DNA of 64,000 nucleotides, from assembly GCF_014649755.1 (NCBI RefSeq), contig NZ_BMTQ01000010.1, positions 1 through 64,000 of the forward strand, given 5' to 3'. The notes beneath the pieces were generated by a model. The model worked only from the letters and a program-made list of their open reading frames with translations. It did no database searches and was not told the origin of the DNA. This DNA comes from Streptomyces litmocidini (GTDB lineage: Bacteria > Actinomycetota > Actinomycetes > Streptomycetales > Streptomycetaceae). Below, one piece after another: positions 53,562-63,175 of the stretch. Numbering within the stretch: the first letter of the stretch is position 1; each line of letters starts with the position of its first letter. The position numbers and the translations under genes are program-made.

Positions 53562-54506
53562 TCAGTCCACCGACGCGTTCTTGGTGGCTTCCTTCACGAG
53601 GATGGAGCCGACGCCGTACTTGTTGTAGATCTTGAGAAGGGTGCCGTCGTCCATCAGGGACTGCAGGGCCTTCTGGATCGCGTCCGTCAGCTCGGGCTGC
53701 TGCTTGCTGATCGCGATGCCGTTGGGCGTGGCGTCGTAGCCGCCGGACGCGGCCGGGTCCTCGACCAGATCGAAGGCCTTGCCCGCGTCGGCGGTCTTGG
53801 CCACCCAGCCGGCGGCGGGCTTGGTCAGCACCTGGGCGACGACCTTGCCGGAGCGCAGGGCGAGCTGCGCGTCGGAGTCCTTGGGGAAGGTCTGGATGTC
53901 GATCTTCCCCTTGCCCGCCTTTCCGCAGGCGTCCTGATGCTTCTTCAGCAGGTCGAGCTGATGGGTCGCGGCCTGGACCGCGACCTTCTTCCCGCACAGG
54001 TCGTCGAGCGTCGTGATCTTGCCGGGGTTGCCGTCGACGACGAGAACGCCGGAGCCGGACTGGGAGTAGTCGACGAAGTCGACGACCTTCTGCCGGTCCT
54101 TGTTGTCCGTGATGGCCGACATCGCCGCGTCGAACTTGCCGGCCTGGATGGCCGGCACGATGCCGTCGAACTTCTGCGGGGCGAAGGCGAACACGACGCC
54201 GAGCTTCGCGCCCAGCGCCTGGCCCAGGTCGTAGTCCAGGCCGGTCAGTTCGGTCTCCCCCTCCTTCACGTACATCTCGAAGGGCGGGTACGGGACGTCG
54301 GTCGCGACGCGCACCTTCCCGGCCTCCTTGATCTTGGCCGGCAGCAGGTCGTGGAGGGCCTGGTCCTTCTTGATCACCACGCCGACGACGGTGGCCTCGT
54401 CGGCCCCGGCGGCGGGGGCGTCGGGGTCTCCACAGGCGGAAAGCGTCGCAAGAGCCGTGGCAGCCAGAGCAGCGGTCGCTGCATGGCGCGCGAGACGAGC
54501 GTTCAT
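53562..54506 (-). CDS. amino-acid-type ABC substrate-binding lipoprotein 2
   Basis: The 314-residue lipoprotein has a lipobox TLSAC (Cys near 24) and a family-3 solute-binding domain with RVATDVPYPPFEMYVKEGE, TGLDYDLGQALGAKLG and FDGIVPAIQAGKFDAAMSAI. Paralogue of the protein at 47187; the two share much of lobe 1. It is the first gene of the operon binding protein-permease-ATPase-M20 peptidase. ATG 54506 follows GAGAGG. It is divergent from the second S51 peptidase gene, so uptake and extracellular digestion share a control region. Confidence 0.92.
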   Translation of the reverse strand: MNARLARHAATAALAATALATLSACGDPDAPAAGADEATVVGVVIKKDQALHDLLPAKIKEAGKVRVATDVPYPPFEMYVKEGETELTGLDYDLGQALGAKLGVVFAFAPQKFDGIVPAIQAGKFDAAMSAITDNKDRQKVVDFVDYSQSGSGVLVVDGNPGKITTLDDLCGKKVAVQAATHQLDLLKKHQDACGKAGKGKIDIQTFPKDSDAQLALRSGKVVAQVLTKPAAGWVAKTADAGKAFDLVEDPAASGGYDATPNGIAISKQQPELTDAIQKALQSLMDDGTLLKIYNKYGVGSILVKEATKNASVD

Positions 54507-54816
54507 CGCGGTCGAACCTCTCAGGGGGAACTCTGCCGACGATGGAATCAGGCCGTCGGCCACACCCAGGAAGTTACATATCCGCGCAGCAGTTGACTAG
54601 ATGTACTTCACATTACGTTCCCGTAACGCGCCACAGGAGCGTCAGGTAAGGGATGGTTTGCACCCTTTCGATGCGGCACTTTCTCGCGTCGTCGACGAGA
54701 AAACCTCAGATACCTGCCGTACATCTTCCCGTTTCAAGACTTGGCTTGTAAGTTCCGCTACCACCCCACCGGTCGCCACGACCGAGGGGCGTCAACCCCT
54801 CGTCCAGGAGTCATCG
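54507..54816. promoter_or_regulatory. divergent promoter region of the transporter operon and S51 gene 2
   Basis: This 310-base gap is much richer in A/T than its neighbours. GGAAGTTACA (54569-54578) and TGTAAGTTCC (54747-54756) form inverted copies of an element also seen at 46117. A TTGACT hexamer (54593-54598) faces the S51 gene but has no convincing partner. GTAACGCG and similar A/T-rich stretches near 54600-54635 suggest more sites. No small gene is visible. Confidence 0.45.
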
Positions 54817-56244
54817 ATGACGTCTCGTCACTCACGCAAGGCCGCATCCGCGGCGTTCGCCCTGCTCGCCCTGACCCTCACCTTCACGGCCCAGCAGCCG
54901 GCGCACGCGGCTGCGAACCGCATCCGGCTCGGAAGCGCCTCCGACGTCAGCCGCCCGTCCTGGAACGGACCGGCCTTCACCATGAACGGCGCGGGCGCGA
55001 TCGTGCCCGCGTCGATGACACGCGCCATCGACGACATCCGTGGAGGGACCGGGAGCATCGACGTCGTCGTCCTCGCCGGCTCGGCACCGACGTCCGGAAG
55101 CAAGACGCCCGAGTGCGACGCCGTGATGGGCTTGACCGGTGTCAACTCCTGTACGACCTGGACCCTCACGGCCGCCAGCGACGGCAACAACAGCCAGGTG
55201 AACACCGACGTCCGCAACGCCGAGTTCGTCTACTTCGCCGGCGGCGACCAGTGCCGCTACGCCGCCTGGAAGGGGACCGCGCTGGAGGTCTCCGTCGAAT
55301 CCGTGGTCGCGAAGGGCGGCGGCTCAGGAGGCGGCAGCGCCGGCCACCACATCAACAGCCCGATCGTCTACGACGCCTGTAACGGCAGCGTCACCAGCGC
55401 CGAGGCGCTGGCCAACCCCTACGACCGGTACATCAGCTTCACCACCGGCATGTTCGACTGGCCGAATTACGGTGGGGTCATCAACGACTCCCACTTCGTC
55501 ACCCGCGACCGCATGGGCCGCACCATGTCCTTCCTCGCCCGCGCGGTGAAGGACGGCCTCGCACCCGGGGGCGCCGCCTGGGGCGTCGGCGTCGAGGAAG
55601 GCGGCGGCTCGCTGTTCGTCGACCGCAACGGAATGGCCACGCAGTACGGCAAGGACGCCTACGTCGTCCTCGCCGACCACCAGCCCGAACAGGCCGTCGA
55701 CCGCAAGCCGCTCACCTACTCCGGCTACAAGATCTGGCGCCTGACGCCCGGCTCGACCTTCGACTTCAAGAACCGTCCCACCTGTGGCTACTACCTCCGC
55801 AGCGTCACCAACGGCGTCGCCGACGCCAACCTCTACAACGGGACGCCGGTCACCGACTGCTCCGCCCAGAGCGGCAGCGCCGTCGCCGAGAGCGAGCCGA
55901 ACGACACCCGGGACACCGCCGACGACGCCACCGCGCTGCCCTCCACCGGTTCCGTCACCGGCAGCATGAAGTCCACCACCGACCGCGACTACTTCAAGGT
56001 CAGCCTCGACGGCGGACAGACCGCCTCCGTCAACTGCTCCGTGCCCGCCGCCTACGACGCCGACCTCTACTGGCTGGACTCCACGGGGAGCACGCTCGAG
56101 CGCTCCGTGAACAACGGCGCCGGCGTCGGCGAAGCCCTCGGCTTCACCCGGACCACCACCGGCGCGGGTACGTACTACATCGAGGTCGAGGCGTACAGCG
56201 GATCGGGGACCTCGGGGTACACCTGCACCATGACCAAGGGCTGA
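54817..56244 (+). CDS. exported S51-type peptidase 2 with PPC domain
   Basis: The 475-residue protein has a Sec signal (FALLALTLTFTAQQPAHA) and an S51-type fold with DVVVLAGSAP, FVYFAGGDQCRYAAW and the nucleophile in GGGSGGGSAGHH (Ser near 175). The nucleophile motif GGSAGH departs from GTSAGA but keeps G-x-S-A-G. A C-terminal PPC domain (about 365-475: SEPNDTRDTADDA, DRDYFKVSLDGG) is typical of secreted hydrolases and usually aids polymer binding. ATG 54817 follows AGGAG by 6. It is divergent from the transporter operon and converges with the aspartase gene. It is a distant relative of, not a close duplicate of, peptidase 1. Confidence 0.85.
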   Translation: MTSRHSRKAASAAFALLALTLTFTAQQPAHAAANRIRLGSASDVSRPSWNGPAFTMNGAGAIVPASMTRAIDDIRGGTGSIDVVVLAGSAPTSGSKTPECDAVMGLTGVNSCTTWTLTAASDGNNSQVNTDVRNAEFVYFAGGDQCRYAAWKGTALEVSVESVVAKGGGSGGGSAGHHINSPIVYDACNGSVTSAEALANPYDRYISFTTGMFDWPNYGGVINDSHFVTRDRMGRTMSFLARAVKDGLAPGGAAWGVGVEEGGGSLFVDRNGMATQYGKDAYVVLADHQPEQAVDRKPLTYSGYKIWRLTPGSTFDFKNRPTCGYYLRSVTNGVADANLYNGTPVTDCSAQSGSAVAESEPNDTRDTADDATALPSTGSVTGSMKSTTDRDYFKVSLDGGQTASVNCSVPAAYDADLYWLDSTGSTLERSVNNGAGVGEALGFTRTTTGAGTYYIEVEAYSGSGTSGYTCTMTKG

Positions 56245-56291
56245 GCGCCACCGCACCGGTGCTCCCGCAGGACGATCCCTCCCAAGGCGTG

Positions 56292-56327
56292 GGCTGGGGC
56301 CGCGGACCGCACTCCGCGGCCCCAGCC
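56292..56327. terminator. hairpin between S51 gene 2 and aspartase gene
   Basis: A perfect 15-bp stem (56292-56306 with 56313-56327) with a 6-base loop lies 47 bases after the peptidase stop and 15 before the aspartase stop. The genes converge, so it can serve both. Confidence 0.8.
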
Positions 56328-56341
56328 GGCTGTTGCCGCCC

Positions 56342-57739
<1,398 letters not shown>

Positions 57740-58419
57740 GCGCGCCCCTCAGGTCAGTGCTCGATCCGGTACGCCGCGAGGTGCGGCACACTGAGGAGTA
57801 TCATGCATTACATGACGCCTCCACAACCCTGCTGTCGAATCATCCGTTACGCTTTCCGGCGTCACCGTGGTCCACCGCCACGGGACATCGCGAGGGGAGC
57901 GGACCGAGGGGCGGGCCGCGCGGCCAGGGCGCCGCCCCGACGGCCACCGGGGCCCGCGAAACCCCCTCTCGGCCCTGCGGTTCGCGTGACTCCGGTTCGC
58001 CGTAAGGCGCTCATCGGATTCGGCGTCGGCCGAGCCGCCCCCTCCGTACGCCAGGGCTATCCGTGCGCCCTTTTTCAGAACCGGTCGGCACCATCCCCCG
58101 CGCCGGTAGCCGGATCGTCACGGAGCGCGCTATCGGCGGGATGCCGATCAAGTTGCGGTTACGGTCGGTAATAGCTCGACAATCCTGAGTTCGGGGCGTT
58201 CAAGATCGAAGTCATCCGCCCTGGCCAGCGGGGCGAGGCCGTCCTTCCGGGCCGCCCGCCGCCCCTCGCCGACCGTGCGTCCATTGGGCGAAAATCTCTC
58301 CCCGTTAACGCAGCCTTTAACAACGTTTCGGCAGGTCAGGCCGACAAAACCAGCGTAAAACGGATAACCCCAAGATGGGGGCTCCCCAACCAGCACATCG
58401 TGGGCTTAACTTATGTGCC
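57740..58419. other. 680-base intergenic region
   Basis: The part next to aspA has TGTAATGCATGA (minus strand, about 57801-57812), possibly part of its promoter. From about 58286 to 58420 the DNA is unusually A/T-rich with TTAAC copies and the sequence GCCGACAA (58340-58347), which is near the WhiG -10 GCCGATAA but lacks a clear -35. An 82-codon minus-strand frame at 58148-58396 (starting MLVGEPPSWGYPFY) has no ribosome site or known domain; I do not call it. Confidence 0.4.
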
Positions 58420-58914
58420 ATGACCTCCCCCCGCTCCACCTATGGAGGCGGTTACCACACCGCGCCGTCCTTCCCGGACACCCCGATCTACGACTCCCTG
58501 GTCGCGGAGCGGGGCACGCCTCAGATCGCCCCGATCCGAGTGCCCGCCGCCTACGACACCGGCAGCAGCTTCTCCGGAAGCGGTTCCCATCTGCCGGCGC
58601 TCCCCTCGGCACTGCCCGCCCTCCCGGCGGCGCCCGTCCCGCAGTCCGCCCCGGCCTACGGCGGCGGCTACGGCTACCCGCAGCCCTCGCCCCAGATGGC
58701 CCCCGTCCCGCTGCAGCACGCCCCCGCCCCGTACATCCCGCAGCAGGCGGCGGCCCCGCGCGGCTACCCGGGCGGCCCGTACCCGCAGCAGCCCCGTCCG
58801 GCCGCCGCCGGGTACGAGGCGATGCGTCCGGCGGCCCCCCGGCCCGCGCCGGTACCGGCCCCCGCGCCGTACGACGACCCGTACAACCGGCCCTACCAGG
58901 GCGGGGGTTACTGA
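58420..58914 (+). CDS. DUF6643-type proline-rich protein
   Basis: The 164-residue protein starts MTSPRSTYGGGYHTAPSFPD and then has a Pro/Ala/Tyr/Gly-rich body without a fold signature, ending YNRPYQGGGY. This is the pattern of Streptomyces DUF6643 proteins, which are small, conserved and of unknown role. No signal peptide or membrane helix is visible. The A/T-rich upstream region suggests a developmentally controlled promoter, but this is only an inference. Confidence 0.72.
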   Translation: MTSPRSTYGGGYHTAPSFPDTPIYDSLVAERGTPQIAPIRVPAAYDTGSSFSGSGSHLPALPSALPALPAAPVPQSAPAYGGGYGYPQPSPQMAPVPLQHAPAPYIPQQAAAPRGYPGGPYPQQPRPAAAGYEAMRPAAPRPAPVPAPAPYDDPYNRPYQGGGY

Positions 58915-58968
58915 CCGGCCGCGCGCAACGCCCGACGTGGGGGCCGGGGCGGCTGGCAGGATGGGGAC

Positions 58969-59793
58969 ATGCCCACTCCTGTGCTCCGCTCCGTCCACGT
59001 CCATCCCGTGAAAGCCATGCGCGCGCTGTCCCGCACGGAGGCCGAGGTGCAGCCCTGGGGGCTGGCCCGGGACCGCCGCTGGGCCGTCCTCGACTCCGCG
59101 AACAAGGTCGTGACCCAACGCCGTCACCCCCGGATGGCGTTGGCCACGGCGGAGCCGCTGCCGGACGGCGGGGTCTCCCTGTCCGCTCCCGGCCGGCCGA
59201 CGCTGACGGTCGAGGTGCCGCACCCCTCGACCACCGTCACGATGGAGATCTTCGACAAGTTCGTGGAGGCGGTCCCGGCCGACCCCGCCGCGGCCGCCTG
59301 GCTCTCGGCGTACCTGGAGAGCGACGTGCGCCTCGTGCACATGGACGCGCCCGAGCACCGGCGTCCGGTCGACCCGGACTACGCGCTGCCCGGCGAGACC
59401 GTGAGCTTCGCGGACGGCTATCCGCTGCTCGTCACCACCACCGCCTCGCTCGACGCCCTCAACTCCCTGATAGCCCAGGGCGACCACGCCGACGAGGGCC
59501 CCCTGCCGATGAACCGGTTCCGGCCGAACCTGGTGATCGAGGGCACCGCCCCCTGGGCGGAGGACGGCTGGAAGCGGATCGCCGTCGGAGAGGTCACCTT
59601 CCGCGTCGCCCGGCCCTGCGGGCGCTGCGTCGTCACCACGACGGACCAGTTCACGGCCGAGCGGGGCAAGGAGCCGCTGCGGACGCTCGCCCGGCACCGC
59701 ACGCACGACGGCCGGGTCCTCTTCGGCCAGAACCTCGTCCCCGAGCACACCGGCACCGTCCGGGTGGGCGACTCCGTGAAGATCCTGGACTGA
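58969..59793 (+). CDS. MOSC domain protein (YcbX-like)
   Basis: The 274-residue protein has an N-terminal MOSC_N beta-barrel domain (1-120) with VHPVKAMRALSRTEAEV and a MOSC domain (130-270) with NRFRPNLVIEGTAPWAEDG and the conserved CGRCVVTTTDQ cysteine pair. It is related to sulfurylated molybdenum cofactor-using reductases of the YcbX/mARC type, which reduce N-hydroxylated compounds. ATG 58969 gives a complete N-terminus. The exported molybdoenzyme at 9042 belongs to a different family. Confidence 0.88.
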   Translation: MPTPVLRSVHVHPVKAMRALSRTEAEVQPWGLARDRRWAVLDSANKVVTQRRHPRMALATAEPLPDGGVSLSAPGRPTLTVEVPHPSTTVTMEIFDKFVEAVPADPAAAAWLSAYLESDVRLVHMDAPEHRRPVDPDYALPGETVSFADGYPLLVTTTASLDALNSLIAQGDHADEGPLPMNRFRPNLVIEGTAPWAEDGWKRIAVGEVTFRVARPCGRCVVTTTDQFTAERGKEPLRTLARHRTHDGRVLFGQNLVPEHTGTVRVGDSVKILD

Positions 59794-59907
59794 GGCCCGG
59801 CACGCGCACCCCGCTCCACCGGCCCGACGGGCGGGGAACCCGCCCCGGGGGCACACTCGTTGGAGGAAGGTGAACAACGAGGCGTCGTACAACCAGGGGG
59901 TCCAGAC

Positions 59908-60516
59908 GTGCGTGCAGCCACCGGACTCTGGCGCTGGCGGCACAATCCCCTGCGCCGGACCACCGATCTCGTCGAGGCGTGGATCGCCCTCGTGGCGGTC
60001 CTCCTGCTCTGTACCGCGGTGCCGCTGACCGGCTGGGCGGCCGGCACCTCCGCGTACGGCTCGCTGTCGCGCGCGGCACGCGCGCAGCAGGCGCAGCGGC
60101 TGCCGACGACGGCCCGGGTGGTACGGCTCGCCCACGGCCCCGCGAGCGGCTCCCGGTCCGTCGAGGCCACCGGGGAGGAGCGGCTGCGGCGCTCGGTGGT
60201 GGCCCGCTGGACCGCGCCGGACGGTTCGGTGCGCACGGGGACGGTGGTGACGGCCCGGCGGCACTCCGCGCCCGGCGCCGCCTTCCGGCTCTGGACCGAC
60301 CGGGACGGACGCCCGGCGGCGCCGCCGATGCAGCCGGGCACGGCGCGCGCGCACGCGGCCCTCGCCGGCCTGACGGCCGCTCTTCTCGTCGGTTCGCTGG
60401 TGGAGCTCGTCCGCCGTCTCGCCGTCCGCAGACTGGTGCTGCGGCGGTACGCGCGCCTCGACCGCGCGTGGGCGGCCGCGGGCCCGGACTGGGGCCGTAC
60501 GGGCACGGGCAGCTGA
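59908..60516 (+). CDS. Rv1733c-family membrane protein
   Basis: The 202-residue protein begins RAATGLWRWRHNPLRRTTDL, the signature of the Rv1733c family, followed by a membrane helix (about 22-44), an extracytoplasmic domain (50-145) and a second helix (150-175) with an arginine-rich tail. GTG 59908 follows GGGGG by 7 bases; the earlier ATG in frame is not preceded by a site. Rv1733c itself belongs to the mycobacterial DosR regulon, but no operator-like palindrome precedes this copy. Confidence 0.82.
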   Translation: MRAATGLWRWRHNPLRRTTDLVEAWIALVAVLLLCTAVPLTGWAAGTSAYGSLSRAARAQQAQRLPTTARVVRLAHGPASGSRSVEATGEERLRRSVVARWTAPDGSVRTGTVVTARRHSAPGAAFRLWTDRDGRPAAPPMQPGTARAHAALAGLTAALLVGSLVELVRRLAVRRLVLRRYARLDRAWAAAGPDWGRTGTGS

Positions 60517-60778
60517 CACCGGCGGGCGGCCCGTTCGCCGACCGGTCCGCCCGCCCCGGCCGGCACGGCCCTCCCCCACGCGCCGCGTTCGAGTTCGACC
60601 GCTCCGCGACCGAGCCCGACCGCTCCGGACCGGCCCGGACCGGCGGTGACGCGTGTCCGGCAGCGGCCGGCCTCCCGTGCGCACGCGGGTCGGCGACCCG
60701 TCAACCCGGCGGCGCCGCGCGCGCTACGGTGGGGCATCGGATCAGCGGCGAGGCATGAGGCGGGGGCAGGACACACCC

Positions 60779-63175
60779 ATGGCACAGGGCACGGTCCAGG
60801 TGACGCACACCGGCACATCGCGGTGGCGGCGCCGCACGGGTGAGTACCCCTCCCTCGCCGCCGCCCTGGAGGCCGCGGGCGACGGGGACGTCCTCACCGT
60901 CGCACCCGGCACCTACCGGGAGAACCTCGTGGTCCGGCGGGCCGTCACCCTGCGCGGCCCCGAAGGCGGGATCGGCTCCGTGCGGATCGCGCCCCCGGAC
61001 GGGGTGCCGCTGACCCTGCGCGCCTCCGTCACCGTGCAGGACCTGCACATCGAGGGGCAGGACGTGGCCGCGCCCGCGCTGCTCGTCGAGGACGGCACGC
61101 CCGAACTGCTCGACCTGCGGATCATGACCCGCTCGGCCGCCGGGATCGAGGTGCGGGGCGCCGCCCGGCCGACGGTCCGCCGCTGCACGGTCGACAATCC
61201 GGCCGGGATCGGCATCGCCGTGCTCGACGGCGCCGGCGGGGTGTTCGAGGAGTGCGAGGTGGTCTCCGCCGGGCAGGCCGGGGTCTCGGTGCGCGGCGGG
61301 GCGCATCCGCGCCTGGAGCGCTGCCGGGTGCACCACGCCTCCGGCGCGGGGATCGCCGTGACCGGCGAGGGCAGCGGCCTGGAGGGCGTCGGCTGCGAGG
61401 TGTACGAGATCAAGGGCGCCGGTCTGCAGATCGCGGCCCGCGCCACCGCTCACCTCACCGACTCCTCGGTGCACCGCACCTCGGCGGACGGCATCACGCT
61501 GGACACGGACGCGGTGCTCACGCTCTCGGACTGCGACATCCACGACGTGCCGGAGAACGCGGTCGACCTGCGCTCGCGCTCGGTCCTGACGCTGACCCGC
61601 TCGACCGTCCGCCGCTTCGGGCGCAACGGCCTGTCGGTGTGGGACCCGGGGACGCGGGTGGACGCCAACCAGTGCGAGATCCACGACAGCACGGGCGACT
61701 ACCCGGCCGTGTGGGTCAGCGACGGGGCGACCGCCGTCCTCGACGCCTGCCGGGTGCACGACGTGCCGGACGCGCTGTTCGTCCTCGACCGGGGCTCGCG
61801 CGTGGACGTCGTCGACAGCGATCTGTCGCAGGTGCGGAACACGGCGGTGTCGGTGAGCGACGGCGCCACCGCCCAGCTCGACGACTGCCGGATCCGGGAG
61901 GCGTCCACGGGCGCCTGGTTCCGGGACCACGGCAGCGGCGGCACCCTCGGCGGCTGCACCATCGACTCCGTGCAGACCGGGGTCATCGTCACCAAGGGCG
62001 CCGACCCCACGATCGACCGGTGCGTGGTCACCTCGCCCGCCGAAGCCGGTTTCTACGTCTCGGCGGAGGGCCGCGGCTCCTTCCACGGCTGCCGGGTGAC
62101 GGGCAGCGGCGGATACGGCTTCCACGTCACGGACGGCTGCCGGACGATCCTGCGCAAGTGCCGCACGGAGCGCTGTGCGCGCGGCGGTTACGAGTTCCCC
62201 GAGGAGGGCGCGAGCGCGGAGGACTGCACCAGCGACGAGAGCGCGGTCCGCTCCTCCGTGCCCGACGGCGGCACGGTCCTGACGGCCACGCAGCCGGCGG
62301 GGCTGCTCGGCACGGTGCCCGCGCCGCGCACGCCGGTGGCCGCGCCGGAGCCCGCTCCGGAGGCCCGATCCTCGCACGACGTGCTCGGCGAACTGGACGC
62401 CCTGGTGGGCCTGGAGAGCGTCAAGCTGGAGGTGCGGACCCTCACCAACATGATCGAGGTGGGGCGCAGGCGTCAGGAGGCGGGCCTCAAAGCGGCCTCG
62501 GTCCGCCGCCACCTGGTCTTCACCGGCAATCCGGGCACGGGCAAGACGACGGTGGCCCGGCTGTACGGCGAGATCCTCGCCTCGCTCGGGGTCCTGGAGC
62601 GCGGGCACCTGGTGGAGGTCTCCCGGGTGGACCTGGTCGGCGAGCACATCGGCTCGACGGCGATCCGCACGCAGGAGGCCTTCGACCGGGCACGCGGCGG
62701 CGTCCTCTTCGTCGACGAGGCGTACGCGCTGTCGCCGGAGGACTCGGGGCGGGACTTCGGCCGTGAGGCGATCGACACGCTGGTGAAGCTGATGGAGGAC
62801 CACCGGGACGCGGTGGTGGTCATCGTCGCCGGGTACACGGCGGAGATGGAGCGCTTCCTCACCGTCAACCCCGGTGTGGCCTCCCGTTTCTCCCGGACCA
62901 TCACCTTCGGCGACTACGCGCCGGAGGAGCTGCTGCGGATCGTCGGCCAGCAGGCGGACGAGCACGAGTACCGGCTGGCGCCGGGCACGGACGAGGCGCT
63001 GCTCGCGTACTTCGAGAAGCTTCCCAAGGGCCCGGCGTTCGGCAACGGCCGCACGGCGCGGGGGACCTTCGAGTCGATGGTGGAGCGACACGCGGGCCGG
63101 GTCGCCGCGCTCGCCGAGGCGAGCACGGACGACCTGACCCTGCTCTATCCCGAGGACATCCCCGACATCCCCTGA
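60779..63175 (+). CDS. beta-helix/AAA+ (CbxX-type) fusion protein
   Basis: The 798-residue protein joins a right-handed parallel beta-helix (about 25-520) to a C-terminal AAA+ ATPase. The helix part has many repeats of the form G-x-x-V-x-x-G-A-x-P-x-x-x-x-C-x-V, e.g. GIEVRGAARPTVRRCTV. The ATPase (550-798) has Walker A TGNPGTGKTT (about 582-590), Walker B GVLFVDEAYAL, and sensor R in VASRFSRTI, of the CbxX/CfxQ type shared with EccA. No signal peptide, so it is cytoplasmic. ATG 60779 follows GGGGGCAGG by 8 bases. I read it as an assembly or remodelling factor; the partner is unknown. Confidence 0.88.
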   Translation: MAQGTVQVTHTGTSRWRRRTGEYPSLAAALEAAGDGDVLTVAPGTYRENLVVRRAVTLRGPEGGIGSVRIAPPDGVPLTLRASVTVQDLHIEGQDVAAPALLVEDGTPELLDLRIMTRSAAGIEVRGAARPTVRRCTVDNPAGIGIAVLDGAGGVFEECEVVSAGQAGVSVRGGAHPRLERCRVHHASGAGIAVTGEGSGLEGVGCEVYEIKGAGLQIAARATAHLTDSSVHRTSADGITLDTDAVLTLSDCDIHDVPENAVDLRSRSVLTLTRSTVRRFGRNGLSVWDPGTRVDANQCEIHDSTGDYPAVWVSDGATAVLDACRVHDVPDALFVLDRGSRVDVVDSDLSQVRNTAVSVSDGATAQLDDCRIREASTGAWFRDHGSGGTLGGCTIDSVQTGVIVTKGADPTIDRCVVTSPAEAGFYVSAEGRGSFHGCRVTGSGGYGFHVTDGCRTILRKCRTERCARGGYEFPEEGASAEDCTSDESAVRSSVPDGGTVLTATQPAGLLGTVPAPRTPVAAPEPAPEARSSHDVLGELDALVGLESVKLEVRTLTNMIEVGRRRQEAGLKAASVRRHLVFTGNPGTGKTTVARLYGEILASLGVLERGHLVEVSRVDLVGEHIGSTAIRTQEAFDRARGGVLFVDEAYALSPEDSGRDFGREAIDTLVKLMEDHRDAVVVIVAGYTAEMERFLTVNPGVASRFSRTITFGDYAPEELLRIVGQQADEHEYRLAPGTDEALLAYFEKLPKGPAFGNGRTARGTFESMVERHAGRVAALAEASTDDLTLLYPEDIPDIP

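Noticed and set aside
58148..58396. Minus-strand 82-codon frame upstream of aspA
   Set aside because: No ribosome site, no homology I recognise, and it lies in A/T-rich regulatory DNA before DUF6643.
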